A stretch of 64,000 bases of DNA from Phascolarctos cinereus (GCF_002099425.1 NW_018343954.1:18570501-18634500), one strand, 5' to 3'. Numbered from the stretch's first letter, positions 11,276 through 23,494 are shown. Numbers and translations are program-made. Notes: generated from the letters alone by a model not told the origin.

Positions 11276-12589
11276 TTGAGGGTACCCATTTGGGTCAGTC
11301 CAAGTAAAAAAAGGATACTGATATTTTCCTATTTTTTTGCCTAAACTGCTCCTAAATAGCATAGGATCAGGGGCTACATTTTTCTTGTTTTCACAAACAA
11401 GGATAATTATTGCTCTGATTGCAACTAGTCAGATGGAAACAAAATCAGAGGACTATGTGACTGATGTAAAATGATTTCCTGAGCCTCAAACTCCATGTTC
11501 CCATCACTGTCAGTTGTATAGCTTTCTGGAACACTTAGAATTGTACCTCAAGGACAGTGGAAAAAAACATGCCTAAAATAGTGACTGGAGGGTTGGATGG
11601 GGAAGAAAATAAAAATTCTTAATACAATGCTCTCTTAGCTACCTCAAACTATAGTAAACTAGGGAAACTGTCATTGCCAATATGCTCTAAAGATAACCTT
11701 TAATCATTGCTCTAGATCACATGAACTTTGAAAATGTCAAAGAATAAGCACTCTAGCCTTTTCAGAAAGGAATTTGGTTGACTGTAGTTACACTGTGGGC
11801 ACTTCTGGGGAAGGCATGGCTGCAGTTCTCAGCAAAATAGTGTTAGAATACAAAATTGGATTTTTCTTTTGGCTAGATATGCAATTGAAATTCTCTCTGC
11901 ATTAAACTGTTAAACTTTTTACCTGTCCTTTGAAGCTTAAGGGAAAAAATAGCAATATTCTATAGTACATGACCTGCAAGTAAAATGATCTGGTAAGGTA
12001 TTATAGTTAATAATATTGAGGTATTGTGAAGGTATAACCTGACCTTCCTAATATGAAATTACTTGAAATCCAATAGATTCATGTAGGGCAGACAATTGTG
12101 TTCTCTGAACAAATCTGCAAAAAACAAGTTGAGGGAATTGTTACCATCCAGTCCCACTACTTCCTAGTCCTCTTTCTTAAATATATGTCATAGAACAAAA
12201 ATAAAACATGAAATTAATTTTTTATAGCATTTTGTTTTGATGGAGCTGCTGTTTTGAAGCACAAGCAAATGAAACCATTTTTTTGTTACTATTGCAAATA
12301 GCTTGATGGCTTTGAGTAATGGCAAGATGAAAAACACAACTGAATAATACTGCTTCAATTCTGCATTAGCAGAGTTCATGTCCAAACAGAAAGTTTTACA
12401 CTACAACTTAGTTTCCAACCACCTGATGTTAACAAGGAAAACAGTAATGTCCTGAGCTTTTGCAAGGTATTGATAATATTTTAAATGATGAATTTTGAAA
12501 TTTAAATGATGAAAATTTGAAGATTAATACTGATAACAAACATATATATAAAACACAACCATTGGTCCTCTGATTATCAGATGGCACAC
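11276..12589. other. Unassigned intergenic sequence, about 1.3 kb
   Basis: No long ORF and no recognisable repeat. It could be decayed repeat or unique spacer. Confidence 0.5.
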
Positions 12590-12948
12590 ATTTACTAGGG
12601 TTGAGCTACACAGTGGCCATGAGACTATTAAATCAGCATGGCTCTCTATTCACCAGCCCCCTGGTAGGGAGACCTCTAAGAGCTCTCAGGTCCCCTACCA
12701 GGCTGAATCCCAGACTGGGTTTTATCTCCCAGTCTTGGGCTTCCCTGGTCATCCCTGGCGGCTCTATTCCAGATCCCTCCCCATCCTCAAACTTTCCTAG
12801 CTTCCCTCCCTCCTACACAAACAGCAACCTCTGTAAGTAGAAAAGGAGCTGCCCACTGGGGACCAAACTGGCAGTGGCAGTTAGCCAACACAGGTAGGTT
12901 CCTTGGTTCCTCCCTCCTACCCCCACCCCATCTCTCTGTCTGTCTCTC

Positions 12949-12995
<47 letters not shown>

Positions 12996-13185
12996 GTCTA
13001 TCTCTCATCACACACTTACCTGAGGGTACTCTGCCCAAAGGGAATATAAAGTTTTAATATCTGAAACTTGTTTTCTCAGTTTCTCTTAAAGAACAGCCTT
13101 AACCCCAAATTGCCCTGGCTTTCATTGCTTGCCCAGTAATAGGTTCCAGGTCAAGCCCTACTTAGTTGCCTTTTGGGCCCCTATT
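12590..13185. other. GC-richer block, possible LTR-like fossil, with a (TC)n run
   Basis: This block is clearly more GC- and pyrimidine-rich than its surroundings. It contains a CT microsatellite (about 12930-12990) and a TATA-like GAATATAAAG near 13042. The composition and an absence of coding sequence would suit a solo LTR, but I could not identify both termini or a target duplication, so the assignment is weak. It ends where an RTE-tailed SINE begins. Confidence 0.3.
12930..12990. repeat. (TC)n/(TCTG)n microsatellite
   Basis: A long run of TC dinucleotides with TCTG variants. It gives an artefactual Arg-Glu-rich frame on the other strand. Confidence 0.95.
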
Positions 13186-13189
13186 GCCT

Positions 13190-13553
13190 CAGAATGAATA
13201 TAAATAGCAATTGTTTCTGTTTTGGCCAGAAACCTCCTTCCTAATCTATTTTTAAAGAGATTATTAATATTCATTATTACTCCTTAATCACTGAATAGGC
13301 ATTGCCTCAGTCAAACTGAGGTCTGTTAAGGACCTTAGCTTTCAATGGCCAAGGATACCCACTCCATCCTGGGCCATCTCCAGCTGTCCTGATCTATATC
13401 TGGCCACTGGACCCAGATGGCTGCAGAGGAGAAAGTGAGGTGGGTGGCTTTGCACAGCCCTCTCTCACTTAAATTATACTCACTTGCATGCCATGGCATC
13501 ATTTTCCTGATGGCATGATTCTCTTCATGAATGAAAGACAAATAGCTATTCAC
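13190..13553 (+). mobile_element. RTE-mobilised marsupial SINE
   Basis: The right half reads CATCTCCAGCTGTCCTGAT, then CCAGATGGCTGCAGAGGAGA and TTTGCACAGCCCTC, and ends GATTCTCTTCATGAATG-AAAGACAA. That terminus corresponds to the 3' end of the RTE LINE at 42.02-42.06 kb. The left part (CCAGAAACCTCCTTCCTAAT onward) is a non-coding head. It uses the RTE 3' tail, so an RTE reverse transcriptase most likely mobilised it. It sits directly against the L2 to the right. Confidence 0.65.
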
Positions 13554-13559
13554 CTTTGA

Positions 13560-14067
13560 GGTGGTGGTTTTCCTGGACTATTGTGATAGCCTGCTGGTGT
13601 ATATGCCTGCCTCACTTCTTCTTACTCTAGTTCATTCTCAGTTCAGTCATAAAAGTGATTTGCCAGAAGCACAGGTATCACCATGTGAGCCTTCCCACCC
13701 TTGCTCAAACTCGACTGGCTCCTTATTAACTCTAGGGAAATGCAAAATAAATTGTCTGTTTAGTATTCAAAGACCTACATAATCTAGACCCCTCTTCCAT
13801 TTCCAGTCTTACATTATACTCCCCAACATATATGCGCTCTTATTCAGCATGAACAAGACATTCCATCTCTTGGATCCAGACATTTTTCTCTAACTGTTCC
13901 CTATATTTAGAATGCTCTCCCTCCTTTTTTCTGCCCTATTGTCTTCCCAAGATTTCTTAAAGTCCTAACTAAAACTTAATTTTCTATAAAAATCTTTTCA
14001 CAAGCCCTCTTAATTCTAGTGCCTTCCATTGGTTTATTATTTGCTATTTATCATATACATATATATT

Positions 14068-14098
<31 letters not shown>

Positions 14099-14280
14099 AT
14101 ATACATATATATATATATTCACAGAGAGAAAGAGAGAGAGCTTGCTTCGTATATTCTTTTTTTTTTTTGCATGTTATCTCTTCCATCACACTGTAAGATC
14201 CTTGAGGGCAGGGACTCTTTCTTGCCTTTTTTTTTTTTTTGGTATCACTAGTAATAGCACAGTAAATGGCACTTAATGGT
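13560..14280 (+). mobile_element. L2 3' region with internal microsatellite
   Basis: The sequence follows the L2 order: TGATAGCCTGCTGGTGTAT (encoding a CNSLL-like tract), then ACTGGCTCCTTATTAACTC, AATGCTCTCCCTCC, AAGATCCTTGAGGGCAGGGA and a terminal AGCACAGTAAATGGCACTTAA. The 13561-13782 frame still reads YCDSLLVYMPASLL, the L2 reverse transcriptase C-terminal region. A TG/TA microsatellite (14046-14130) lies inside. Old and inactive. Confidence 0.7.
14046..14130. repeat. (TA)n(TG)n(TA)n microsatellite
   Basis: TATATA blocks flank a pure TG run at about 14076-14098. Confidence 0.95.
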
Positions 14281-14354
14281 TCTTAACAATTTTTTTTTAA
14301 TTGAATGCCTAGACCATTGGCCCTGCTAGCCTGGATTCTATTTCTAACTGACAC

Positions 14355-14560
14355 TTACTAGCTAGGCAGGGAAGTGGTACAGTGAATGGCAAACTGAACA
14401 TGGAATCAAAAAGATCTGATTTTTAATCTACTCTCAAACACTTATTAGGTGTATTATTGTGGTTAAGTAACTTAACCATGGCCTGCCTCAGTTTCCTCAC
14501 ATTCAAAAATAAAAATGATAGTAACTATCTCCATGATATATTATTATTGTTATTACTTGG
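14355..14560 (+). mobile_element. MIR/CORE-type SINE
   Basis: A degraded SINE head (GTGGTACAGTGAATGG) is followed by TTAAGTAACTTAACCATGG, CTGCCTCAGTTTCCTCA and an AT-rich 3' part with ATGATAGTAACTATC. The order is that of a plus-strand MIR-like SINE. Confidence 0.65.
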
Positions 14561-16789
14561 TACATTGTAATCTTCAGCAAATCACTTAGTATTCATTGTG
14601 CCTCACATATAAATTTTTTTATGAAGGTAAGATATTAGATGATTTGGAAACTCCATTCCAGCTCAACACAATATGATCCATATAACACTAGGGCACTCAG
14701 TCAGAGATCAAAACTTACTATATTAGCATCTTACTGGGAATGAGACAAGAGCTTCAGGGCCATCTCAGCTTGAGCCTGCATAGGGCTTACATAATCTTAA
14801 AAAAGGGGGGTGGGGGCACAACCAATTGATATAGCTCTTCCTACAAAGTGTGGAAACTTGCTTCCAATTCAGTCACAAATTTTAGTTAAGATAATTTAAA
14901 ACAAGAATTTTGCAACATTTCCATAATGAAGAGTATGGATAATTGCCTTTGACTACATCTTTTATTCACTGATTTGGAGTGGAAAACAAAAGGACAACAG
15001 GCATGGGGATGGGGTTCAAGTCACTGGCAATTAGGGGACAGATTATCAATTGCTAAAATAGGAACTCATGCATTGCTTTTCTCTATCACCTAGGATTAAC
15101 ATTGCTGACAGGCCCACCTTACCTTTGAACCACCCAAATGAGTGGCTGTTAAGTGAGGAGTATGTTTTGATCATATAGATAATGGGACTGTAAGGAGCAA
15201 GTACTTTATTGAGAGACTCAAGTAAAAACATTTTTCTCATTATCTAGTAGAGTATATAATAACACTTTTGTGTGGTTACTATATTAAAAGACCTGACTAT
15301 ATGAGACTATATCTGAATACAAATGTAGTCTTCCTATAAAATCTTTGCATGCTGGCCATATATATGTGTGCTCTATGATAATTCTAACTAGAGGTGTTGA
15401 TGTCTCCCCTTTCACTATCTCTACTGAAGGTGATTATCAAAGGCAACGAGAGGTTGGGATCAAGCGGAAAAGGGAGGGAAGAATAAGGGACTAGATGATA
15501 ATAATGGCTCAGAAATAGATCCCCCTCAAGGATACAATCAGAGATATAAACAGTCTTTGTTTCTATTCATATACATTGGCATGCATCAACACATGGCTAT
15601 ATACACCTGGAAAATGTTATCAATCCCTGTAAAACTGAGTTGCTACACATGGAGGGACCATGGTCAACCAAATCTTGTCCCTTTTACAACAAGCCAGATA
15701 TGAAGCATTCACTCATTCAGACAGGGTTGAATATAACATGGAAGCATCAATAAGAGGATATTCATTATGTTATTTCCAGGCCAAGGGATGTGCGAAGTCT
15801 TGCTAAAATAGAATTTTTGAAGCTGGGAGAGACTAAGCATCCTATTTACCCTGCCAAAAGCTGATCATGGTGCTTGCCTAGTGTTAAGGTGAAGCACAAT
15901 AATATTCTACCACAGGTGCAGACAATCCTCTCTCATTTGAGTATGAAGTAGGACATAGTGGGAGAACCAGTCTGGATGACAATGATTATACTACGTTGCT
16001 TGTCTTCTAGCAACAGCTTTGACATTGACTTGTAAGTCAATGGTTAGCTAGTTGATAGCCTTGCTTTACAAACCCTAGGAGTACCACTATTATTAGAATC
16101 CCACTGTACAGAAATAAAATTATTGACAGAGCAAGAGGTGCAAAAGGAGTTGATATAATGGCAGTTAAAAACTTTCTGGCGATTGTCTGTGTAGAACACA
16201 ATCTGAAAGTGGACCATCATTTGCTTGTTATCCAAATTCAAAAGAATGAGCTCAATCCTGTGCTCTTGAAAGCAGAAATGATTTCCAATTGAAATGCAGA
16301 TATAGAGATTTTCAGATAGAAAACCTTCTGTCCTCAATTCACTTTCATGGTGAATACTTACCAGCTTTTATGACACCTATGATTTCTGGGGAGATGCTGA
16401 ATGCATGGTGATGCTCACATTTAACTAAAAAGCTTTATTTAGTTGCCCCCATGATTATCTGATTAATTGGGTTGAGCCCAAACTGCATGAAGGGGAATTA
16501 CATTTACATCTATTGGTTTTCTTTCAACAGATTCTAAATGAAAAATGTCCTATATTTTGAGGAGACTCTCAATCCAGATATGAAAAGAGATACGTATTGC
16601 TTTTAAAATATTTATGGACAAAGAATCATGCTTGCCGAAGGATTCATTTGCTTGCTTAAAAGTAAAAACAAAATTATTTCAAATGAAAGATAGCTAGATG
16701 TGTTTGTGGTGTGTTTTTTTTTTTGTATTTGCATTAAATAATGTTTCCTATGTCCAAAGACCTAGTGGATCTTATCATTTATTTATATA
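14561..16789. other. Unassigned intergenic sequence, about 2.2 kb
   Basis: No LINE, SINE or LTR signature that I recognise. Minus-strand frames of 64 and 97 codons (15046-15240 and 16044-16337) show no family motifs and are not claimed as genes. It could hold a decayed element or unique DNA. Confidence 0.45.
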
Positions 16790-17040
16790 ACTGGAATTCA
16801 TAGAATTTGCAAAGCATTTTACATACATTTTCTTATTTGTGCCTCTCAGCAACCTGCACAATTCTGTAAAGTTAGTAATGTGGTTCTTACCTGTCTTTTA
16901 AAAATGAGGAGTCAGGCTCAGAGAGAGTAAGTAACCTTTCCAGGATGATCACCCAGCTGTTAAATGTGTGAGGTAAAACTGAACTCAAGTCTCAGTGACT
17001 CCAGGTCCACCACTCAATCTACTATGACAGACTGCATGTC
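16790..17040 (-). mobile_element. MIR/CORE-type SINE (antisense)
   Basis: Antisense MIR order: AAAGCATTTTACATACATTT, then AATGAGGAGTCAGGCTCAGA, AGTAAGTAACCTTTCCAGG with CACCCAGCTG, then AACTGAACTCAAGTCTCAG and a final TCTACTATGACA. Confidence 0.7.
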
Positions 17041-17399
17041 ACTTACTGAAAACAAATTAATTAACTTATTTGTATGGATGGGAGGAGAACTGAAGCTATT
17101 CAATGTTTGATTTCTATTTTCTTTCTCTTCTTATATTGAAAATATGCCAAGACTACACAACTAAATTTTCCTGTATACATCATACCAAATTATCACATTA
17201 TATATAACCTATTCATATAACCTAAGATGACAAGTTGTCAGACCTTATACTCACCTAGTGTTAAAGAAAGTTATTGAAGTTAGTTTCATTCTATTTCAAA
17301 AAAACTTTCTTTTCCTCTTTACTACTATTCAAAGACTGTTTGAAATTCATCTAGCTAAGTACTGGGTTGTTTTTATATGGAACCAATGAAATAAATAAC

Positions 17400-17660
17400 A
17401 AAGATTAAAAATGAAAGGTAAATTCAAGACAGACTGTGAAGGGCTTTAAATGCTAAATGGACACATATTTTTTCCCAAAAGAAATAATGAGCCATTATAG
17501 TTTGGTTTTTTTCTTCTTTCAGCAGGGATGTGACATGGTCCAACCTATGATTTAGGTAGGAGTACCACTCTGACTATTTGGTAGGAAATAGATGGAAATA
17601 TGAGAGACTTAAAACAGGAAGACCATTTAGAAAGCTGTAGAGAAGCAGATTTCTACTTGA
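17400..17660 (-). mobile_element. L2 fragment (antisense)
   Basis: GTGAAGGGCTTTAAATGC, then GAGCCATTATAG, CAGGGATGTGACATGGTC, ACTCTGACTATTTGG and AAACAGGAAGACCATTTAG follow the antisense of the L2 reverse transcriptase C-terminal region in order. Confidence 0.65.
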
Positions 17661-18164
17661 TATAAGAAAAAAAATGCCTTATAATTTAGAACTCACCAAA
17701 TGATTGCATAAGTAATGGACATCCTCGGATTATAGTAGATTTTCTCTCCAGTAAGATCTTTAAGCAAAGGTTGGAGAACCATTTGCTAGCTATATTGTCA
17801 AATTGAGTCTTGTTCAAGAATGATTTGGACTAAGTTGCCATATTTCCAGTGCTAAAATACTGTGGTAATGGCTATAAAATCTACTTACTCAGCCCTGGAC
17901 TGGGTAGTACCCGAGTTTGTAATTTCACCTTTAATGTTACTCAGGCATAGCCTGGCCTATGAATAGTTGCGGGATCAGATTCAGACATGATGACATCCAT
18001 TTCCTTTATCAACAAGGATTGGAATGGAATCTTCCCTTCTGAATAGATCCAAGATGCATTTGAGATTCCTCCTGTGGTTTCCATGGAATGAATTCTTTAG
18101 CCTGACTTTTTCCCCAAATCCAGCAATCTACTGTACCTTAAACTTCAGGTGTACAGGGAACAGT
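17661..18164. other. Unassigned intergenic sequence
   Basis: No recognisable feature. Confidence 0.4.
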
Positions 18165-18360
18165 AGAAAAAAAAACATTCTGTAATAAGAAGATTTTGCT
18201 TCAAGTCCCTCTTCGGGTACCTATGGCTCTGAATAGGCCACTTAACTTTCCTAGCCCTCACTTTTATCAACTGTAAAGCTAGTCAACAAGGCTAGATGTC
18301 CTATAAGGTCCTTTTAAATCTTAAATCTATGATCTTGTGGTCCCCCTCCAGTTCTATTCC
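18165..18360 (+). mobile_element. MIR-like SINE
   Basis: TTGCTTCAAGTCCCTC, GGCCACTTAACTTTCCTAG, TTTATCAACTGTAAAG and a terminal part with CTATAAGGTCC, AAATCTATGATC. This matches MIR-type SINEs that end in AAGGTCC...AAATCTATGATC. Confidence 0.65.
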
Positions 18361-18429
18361 TATAATCTGGTGATATGGGACATCAGTTTGTATTAGCTTA
18401 TTTGGTAGCTTTGCCACATTATGGACTGA

Positions 18430-18910
18430 TACTCCAAATACACTGGAACTCCCACATCTTGTTCATTTATGCTACTATATATCCATTCTCCCCCACCTAC
18501 TTATACAGTTGAATTTTGTTTAATCCAAATGTAGGACTTTATATTTATTTTCATTACCACATTATTCAGTTTGACACATTATTCTAGGCATTAGAGAAAC
18601 TTTGTGACCTTGTCTCTGCCTTATTACTGTCCCTCTCAGCTTTGTCACCTGCAAATTTCATAGACATACCATTTATGCTTTGACAGATATGCATGTTGTG
18701 CAACACAGGGTCAAGAAAAATCCTCAGTGCACTCTGTTAAAGACCTTCATCCAATTTGATATTGATCAGTTAATCATTAATTTAGATTTCTTTATTTAAC
18801 CAGTTCTGAAGCAATCATCTAGTCTCCATTTCTTTATCTTTTCCATACAATGATAAAACGGTATAAAAGATTTCACCGAACATATTGTTGAAATCCAAGT
18901 AAACTTCCAA
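18430..18910 (-). mobile_element. L3/CR1-clade LINE fragment
   Basis: The plus strand carries, in order, GTAGGACTTTATATTTAT, CAGCTTTGTCACCTGCAAAT, ACACAGGGTCAAGAAAAATC, TTAATCATTAATTTAGATT, and TTGTTGAAATCCAAGTAAAC. These are antisense landmarks of the CR1/L3 reverse transcriptase region. Heavily diverged. Confidence 0.65.
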
Positions 18911-20269
18911 CATAGGTTAGAATGGAAGCTTCCTTCCAGAATACACCCAAAAGGAATTTGGGATTTACTCATTTTGCTGCAGGGCTCTTTGGCAGTACAT
19001 ATTTAGTTTCAGGTAAACTCTCAGCTAATCAGACTGTAGCATGGAATGTTTATAGTGATACCAGAAATACAAAACAGTCACAGTAGTCATATATCACAAA
19101 TATCACAATTCAACCAAACTTGAGATTCACATACAAATTCACAAAAGATGAAATATTGATATCTTTCATATAGAGTGCTTCAGTAGAGACTTTTCAGAAA
19201 TAATCAAAATGCAATATGCAAAGAAAGAAGACCATCCATTCTGGAAAGCATTTAGGAACTCCTTTAGGAAAGGGACTAAAACATCTCATTTGACCAGGAG
19301 ATTACCCCCAGGAAATTAAAGATTGTAACAGAGGTCCCTTTACATTGAAACATTTATGGTTTCATGGGGAGGTTGCTGGCTAGTTTTCCTGTCTTGGCTC
19401 AGGCATTTTGGCCCCCTTTACTTTTGCCAATGGGCTATTGGATGGCTTTTTTACCCTGGTTCTGGAAAAGAAGGAAATCACTCATTGTAATGTAGCATTG
19501 GATTTCCAGATCATTATTTGGTTTGTTGTGGTTTTTAGATTTTTGCTGAAGTAGATATATGGGATCTGAACTGTACGTCTCCATTTAGCCATTCGTCTTG
19601 GCAAGCAATTCTGTCGCATTGCTTTCCACTGAGTAATTGGGAGGATGTGGGCAGGGAAGGGGTTGGAATGCTGATGCCATAAAAATGCTTCAATATGTTG
19701 TTCCATTTCATGAAGTGAGAATCCTTTGTGGTCTCCCTCTAGATTTAGATTTGACTGTATTTTAATTTACAATCTCTTGCCTAATATTCTGAATCTGTTA
19801 TCTTAGAGATGTCTTGTTTTGACCATTTGGACTAGCTTATTGGTTACCTGCTTAGACCTTGGGAAATAACTCTTATCTTATCTTCATCTTTATTTTCTCA
19901 GTCTATTAACTCTCACTTACTATTTATCTATAATGTGAAGTGCCCAACTGTTCCTTTCCAATCCTGACAGATAAAGGGGATGTATCACAAGGACGTCTAT
20001 AGTTGGTTTAACTAAGCAAGGAAGCCAGGATTAAAAACTAAAGCAAAAAAACTAAAACAAAAAAAAATGATTACTGTCTAAAGACAGATCTCTACAAAAA
20101 CTGTGAAACAGTCATGTTAACAGGTAAAGTACTTCAGTATGCCTACCTCATGCCATTTATTTCCTCATCTCTTCCCCAAACTGCAGTGAACTTCAATATC
20201 AATACATCACAGATTTCATTCCATTTTCTGTAACTGACAATAAAATATAAAATCTGCCAGAAACGCATG
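18911..20269. other. Unassigned intergenic sequence, about 1.4 kb
   Basis: No family recognised. A 74-codon minus-strand frame at 19482-19706 has no motif I can name. Confidence 0.4.
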
Positions 20270-20560
20270 CTAAATCAGAGACCAGCAAAACTTACAGAAC
20301 ACTCTGAGCTGTCCACGCCTTAGGCTCTTCCTAACCTAGAATTCTTAGTGAAGGACAACAGCTCATCGCTTTGCTCTGGGTATTTAAAAGAATTTAAGTC
20401 TTAGTGAGGCATAGTCAGAGACTCTGGAGCCTCTTTTCTTTCTCACAAAAATGTCTATTCTCTTTCTTGAAAACTGTAAATAAAATTAAGTAGTAATGCT
20501 AATGGATTCTTGTAGTCTTGTGGGGAGAGGTTCCCTAAAGGAACAACATCAGGAGAGGCC
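20270..20560 (+). mobile_element. Candidate solo LTR fossil
   Basis: A TATA-like GGTATTTAAAAG near 20380 is followed about 100 bases later by a polyadenylation signal (AAATAAAATT near 20480), a T/G-rich stretch, and a terminus ending in CA near 20550. This order is what an LTR shows. No internal retroviral region or target duplication was found, and the left end is uncertain. Confidence 0.3.
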
Positions 20561-22064
20561 TAAAGGGCACCTGCCATCTTATGACATATGTTTGATAATC
20601 TAGCTGCATTAGACAAAGACAGAGAATAGATAAACATAGTCTGTGTTCTGTTTTATAAATATAAATAAAATGGATTTAATACTTCAATCCTTATAATCTC
20701 ATTCATGTATTGGAATAATAATTTTTGTATGAGAATTTGAAAATAGCAAATCATTATAAGAATATTTATTGTAAGAATCATATTATAATTTACAACAGAT
20801 TTTGTATAAAACTAAACGAGTAGTTTATTATTTGAGGTGGGCTTAATAACTCCCGATTGATATTCCTAATTCAGTAGAGGGCATAAATTTGTAAAATTAA
20901 TGGATACAAATTGTTGGTAGTCTGAAAAATATAAAATATAATGTAACTCCTCCTGTTTCTTTCTCCTACCACACACAGCTTTTTTGTATCACCAAAATGC
21001 AAGACTTTGCTGACTCCACCCCACAATCAGTCTTCTGATTTCAGAGTACAATTAAGTGGAGTTAATAATCTTAATTCAGTTCCACTTCCCTGGCATTGAT
21101 TTCCTGAAGAAAACAAGCATTGGCATTTCTTTGACTGAAGGGAAGAAGTGGCTTTCAGGTTAGGTGTTTGAAAGCCTGCAGAAAATAAAAGATGGAAATG
21201 GGGAAAAGGAACTTAAGATCAAAAATGATGCCATGTGCTCACTATATTTGACATTCATTGGGACAAAGCAGGTCAGAAGATAATTGGCTAAACAAAAACC
21301 TAAGCTCAGGATTACAGAGAAATGTAAGAGAATCAGCAATACACCTAATGGAGAATTTTATGGCTATAGTTGACACGAATGATAAAGATTAAGGACTTTT
21401 TAAAAGTAGAGAATGCTGTTGAAAAAATAAGCGTTAACTTAACTGATGTAATTCTGACAGACCTTAGCTATTCTTTCTACCTAGCGTCTTAGTTAGAATG
21501 TCCAATTGGTGTGAAATATTGGCAAGCTGAAGAGACATTCACAGGTTTGGGTTCACTTTAATTGAGAGAAATTTAAATCTCAGAAGCCTCCTATAGCATA
21601 ATATATAATATTGGATGGGATATTTTCAGCGGGTCTCAGATTTAAATCTCACAGGAAGAACAACATGAAGTTTTGTTTGTGTGTGAAGAAAATATATCTT
21701 TGCAATTCTTTTTTTCAATTCTCCTTGTTGACTTCAAGGATTCAATAAGCCTTACTCTTCAGTCACATATTGTCAGGCTGTTTAAATAAGAAGGCAAGTT
21801 GGGAAGAAAATGTTAACTTTTTTATTATTTTAAATGAATTCAATTTAAAATGTCTACAAAATAAACAAAATTTTAATAATTCTGAATTTGGCCAACAGTT
21901 TTAATATAAAAGATCATGAAAAGATACTACTAGAATATCACAGGACTGGAGTAGATCCAAACAATTTATCAAATCTATACCCTACTTAGAGCTAAAGCTG
22001 TTAGGTGCCTAGTACAACCATTGTTTTCAGACTGATAGATCTTATATATTCCAATCTTTTTCTA
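20561..22064. other. Unassigned AT-rich intergenic sequence, about 1.5 kb
   Basis: No recognisable repeat or ORF. The part from about 20800 to 21200 looks repeat-free and could be unique sequence. Confidence 0.45.
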
Positions 22065-22480
22065 TTCAATCTTTTCCACGCAACAGATATTTATTTTTAA
22101 GATTATGTTCTAGATAATTTGGAAAGAGACAGAAAACAAGACACAGCACTTGGCTTCAAAAACCTTCCAATCTATTAACAGTGATAAAGCAGGTACACAA
22201 ATAACTTATAAAATTGAAATATGAAAATTGCAAGGTGACAAGTGAGAGGTCAGTGGAAAATTCTACAAATTTGAGGCAGGGAATATCACTTTTCTGTTGA
22301 AGAGAGGGAGGAAGCATTCATGAAAGGGGTAGGACTCAAGTTGAGCCTTAAAGAGATGGGCTAGTCTGTTGCAGGCAGGGGGAGGGGTGGAACGAGGGCC
22401 AAGAAGTAAGATAGGGAATGGAAATAACATGTATTTTAGAATATCCATGTTTGTCAGGAATACAGGTGCAGAGGTAAAAG
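22065..22480 (-). mobile_element. L2 3' end (antisense)
   Basis: ACAAGACACAGCACTTGGCT and AATCTATTAACAGTGATAAA are followed by GAAGCATTCATGAAAGGGGT and TTGAGCCTTAAAGAGATGG. This is the antisense order of the L2 3' region. Decayed. Confidence 0.55.
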
Positions 22481-22549
22481 ATAATCATCCTAAAAGGTAC
22501 ATAGAAGTAATACTGTGAAGGAAAGTAATGCCAGGAAAAGATTTACTAT

Positions 22550-22715
22550 GTTTTTCAGTAATAACAGGTAGCATGTATATAATATTTTAAGTTCTACAAA
22601 GTGCTTTACATATAATACCCCTTTGGAGATGCTAAACCCAATGTGGTAAGTATAACAATCCCCATTTTAAAAATTAGGAACTTATGTTTCAGAGATATTA
22701 AAAATGTGTACCCTA
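22550..22715 (-). mobile_element. MIR/CORE-type SINE (antisense)
   Basis: TAACAGGTAGCATGTATATA, then AAGTGCTTTACATATAATAC, CAATCCCCATTTTAAAAATT and AACTTATGTTTCAGAGATAT are the antisense of a MIR-like SINE 3' half. Confidence 0.65.
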
Positions 22716-22934
22716 TTAGCTCCAGGATCAAATATAAAAAATTCTGTCATTAAAAACTTTCAGAACCTAGACCATTTCTAACTTCCCAGTTTTTTAATAC
22801 ATTATTCTTCTCGAAATTCTCTACTATCAAAAGTAACTGGTCTTTTTGCTGTATTTCACTCAGAGCACACCTTTTCACATCATCACCCCCAGTGCTTGAA
22901 AAACTCCCCTCCCTTACCTTTGCATCCTGGTATC
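22716..22934 (+). mobile_element. L2, left part (interrupted)
   Basis: CTCCAGGATCAAATATAAAA begins an L2 stretch that breaks off at the RTE-tailed SINE at 22937. The same L2 resumes at about 23495. Confidence 0.65.
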
Positions 22935-22936
22935 CT

Positions 22937-23160
22937 TCATTGTTGTTTGTCCTTTGTTCTCAAAAAGGACCATAACATCATGGAGGTGATGCCATGATAT
23001 ACAAGTAAATTGGATTTAAGTGTGGCAGGGCTGTGCAAAGTCACCAGCCTCACTTTCTCCTCCACAGCCATCTGGTGCAGTGGACACATACACATTAGGA
23101 AGACTAGAGATAGTCCCAGATGTGGTGGAAGACCTTGGCCTTTTAAAACTAAGGTCATTA
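22937..23160 (-). mobile_element. RTE-mobilised SINE (copy A)
   Basis: It starts with the antisense RTE tail (TTGTCCTTTGTTCTCAAAAA, GGACCATAACATCATGG). TGGATTTAAGTG and GGGCTGTGCAAAGTCACCAG follow, then TCTCCTCCACAGCCATCTGG. It has the tail and core of the copy at 13.2-13.55 kb and lies in an L2. Confidence 0.8.
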
Positions 23161-23164
23161 GCAG

Positions 23165-23258
23165 GTCTCATTTGGGGGAGGGGAGGGTAGAGAAGAGGAC
23201 GGGAGGGGAGGGGAGGGGACGGGAGGAGAGGGGAGGGAAGGGCAGGGAAGGGCAGGGC
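23165..23258. repeat. (GGGGA)n-type purine simple repeat
   Basis: A G/A-only tract of irregular GGGAGGGGA units between the two SINEs. It produces spurious frames on both strands (Pro/Leu/Ser-rich or Gly/Arg-rich). Confidence 0.9.
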
Positions 23259-23289
23259 TGTATTGCCCAACTGGGTACCTCCTACTATT

Positions 23290-23494
23290 CACCCAGTTTT
23301 TGTTTGTCCTTCTTCTGGTAGAGGACCATGGCATCATGACATCATGGAGGTGATCCCATAGCATGCAAGTAAATTGGATTTAAGTGTGAGCGGGCTGTAC
23401 AAAGTCACTACCCCCACTTTCTCCTCCATAGCCATCTGGGTCCATAGGCCAGACACACATCAGGATGACTGGGGATGGCCCCCAGTACCCTTTT
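23290..23494 (-). mobile_element. RTE-mobilised SINE (copy B)
   Basis: Same family and orientation as copy A: TTGTCCTTCTTCTGGTAGAG, GACCATGGCATCATGAC, then GGGCTGTACAAAGTCACT and CTCCTCCATAGCCATCTGGG. The pair gives a local direct repeat of about 200 bp separated by the purine tract. Confidence 0.8.

Noticed and set aside
13015-13030. A splice-donor-like CAG|GTAAGTGTG on the minus strand
   Set aside because: No adjacent open exon, acceptor or branch point could be identified, and the site lies next to a microsatellite in an unassigned block.
16044-16337. A 97-codon minus-strand frame in an unassigned region
   Set aside because: No recognisable domain, signal peptide or homologous context. 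It may be chance or a decayed relic.
23016-23364. Pro/Ser/Leu-rich frames
   Set aside because: They come from the G/A-only simple repeat between the two SINEs.
22937-23494. SINE copies A and B as a CRISPR-like or tandem array
   Set aside because: Only two units of about 200 bp, each with an RTE-type tail and SINE core, separated by a purine tract. No short regular repeat-spacer structure exists anywhere in the window.
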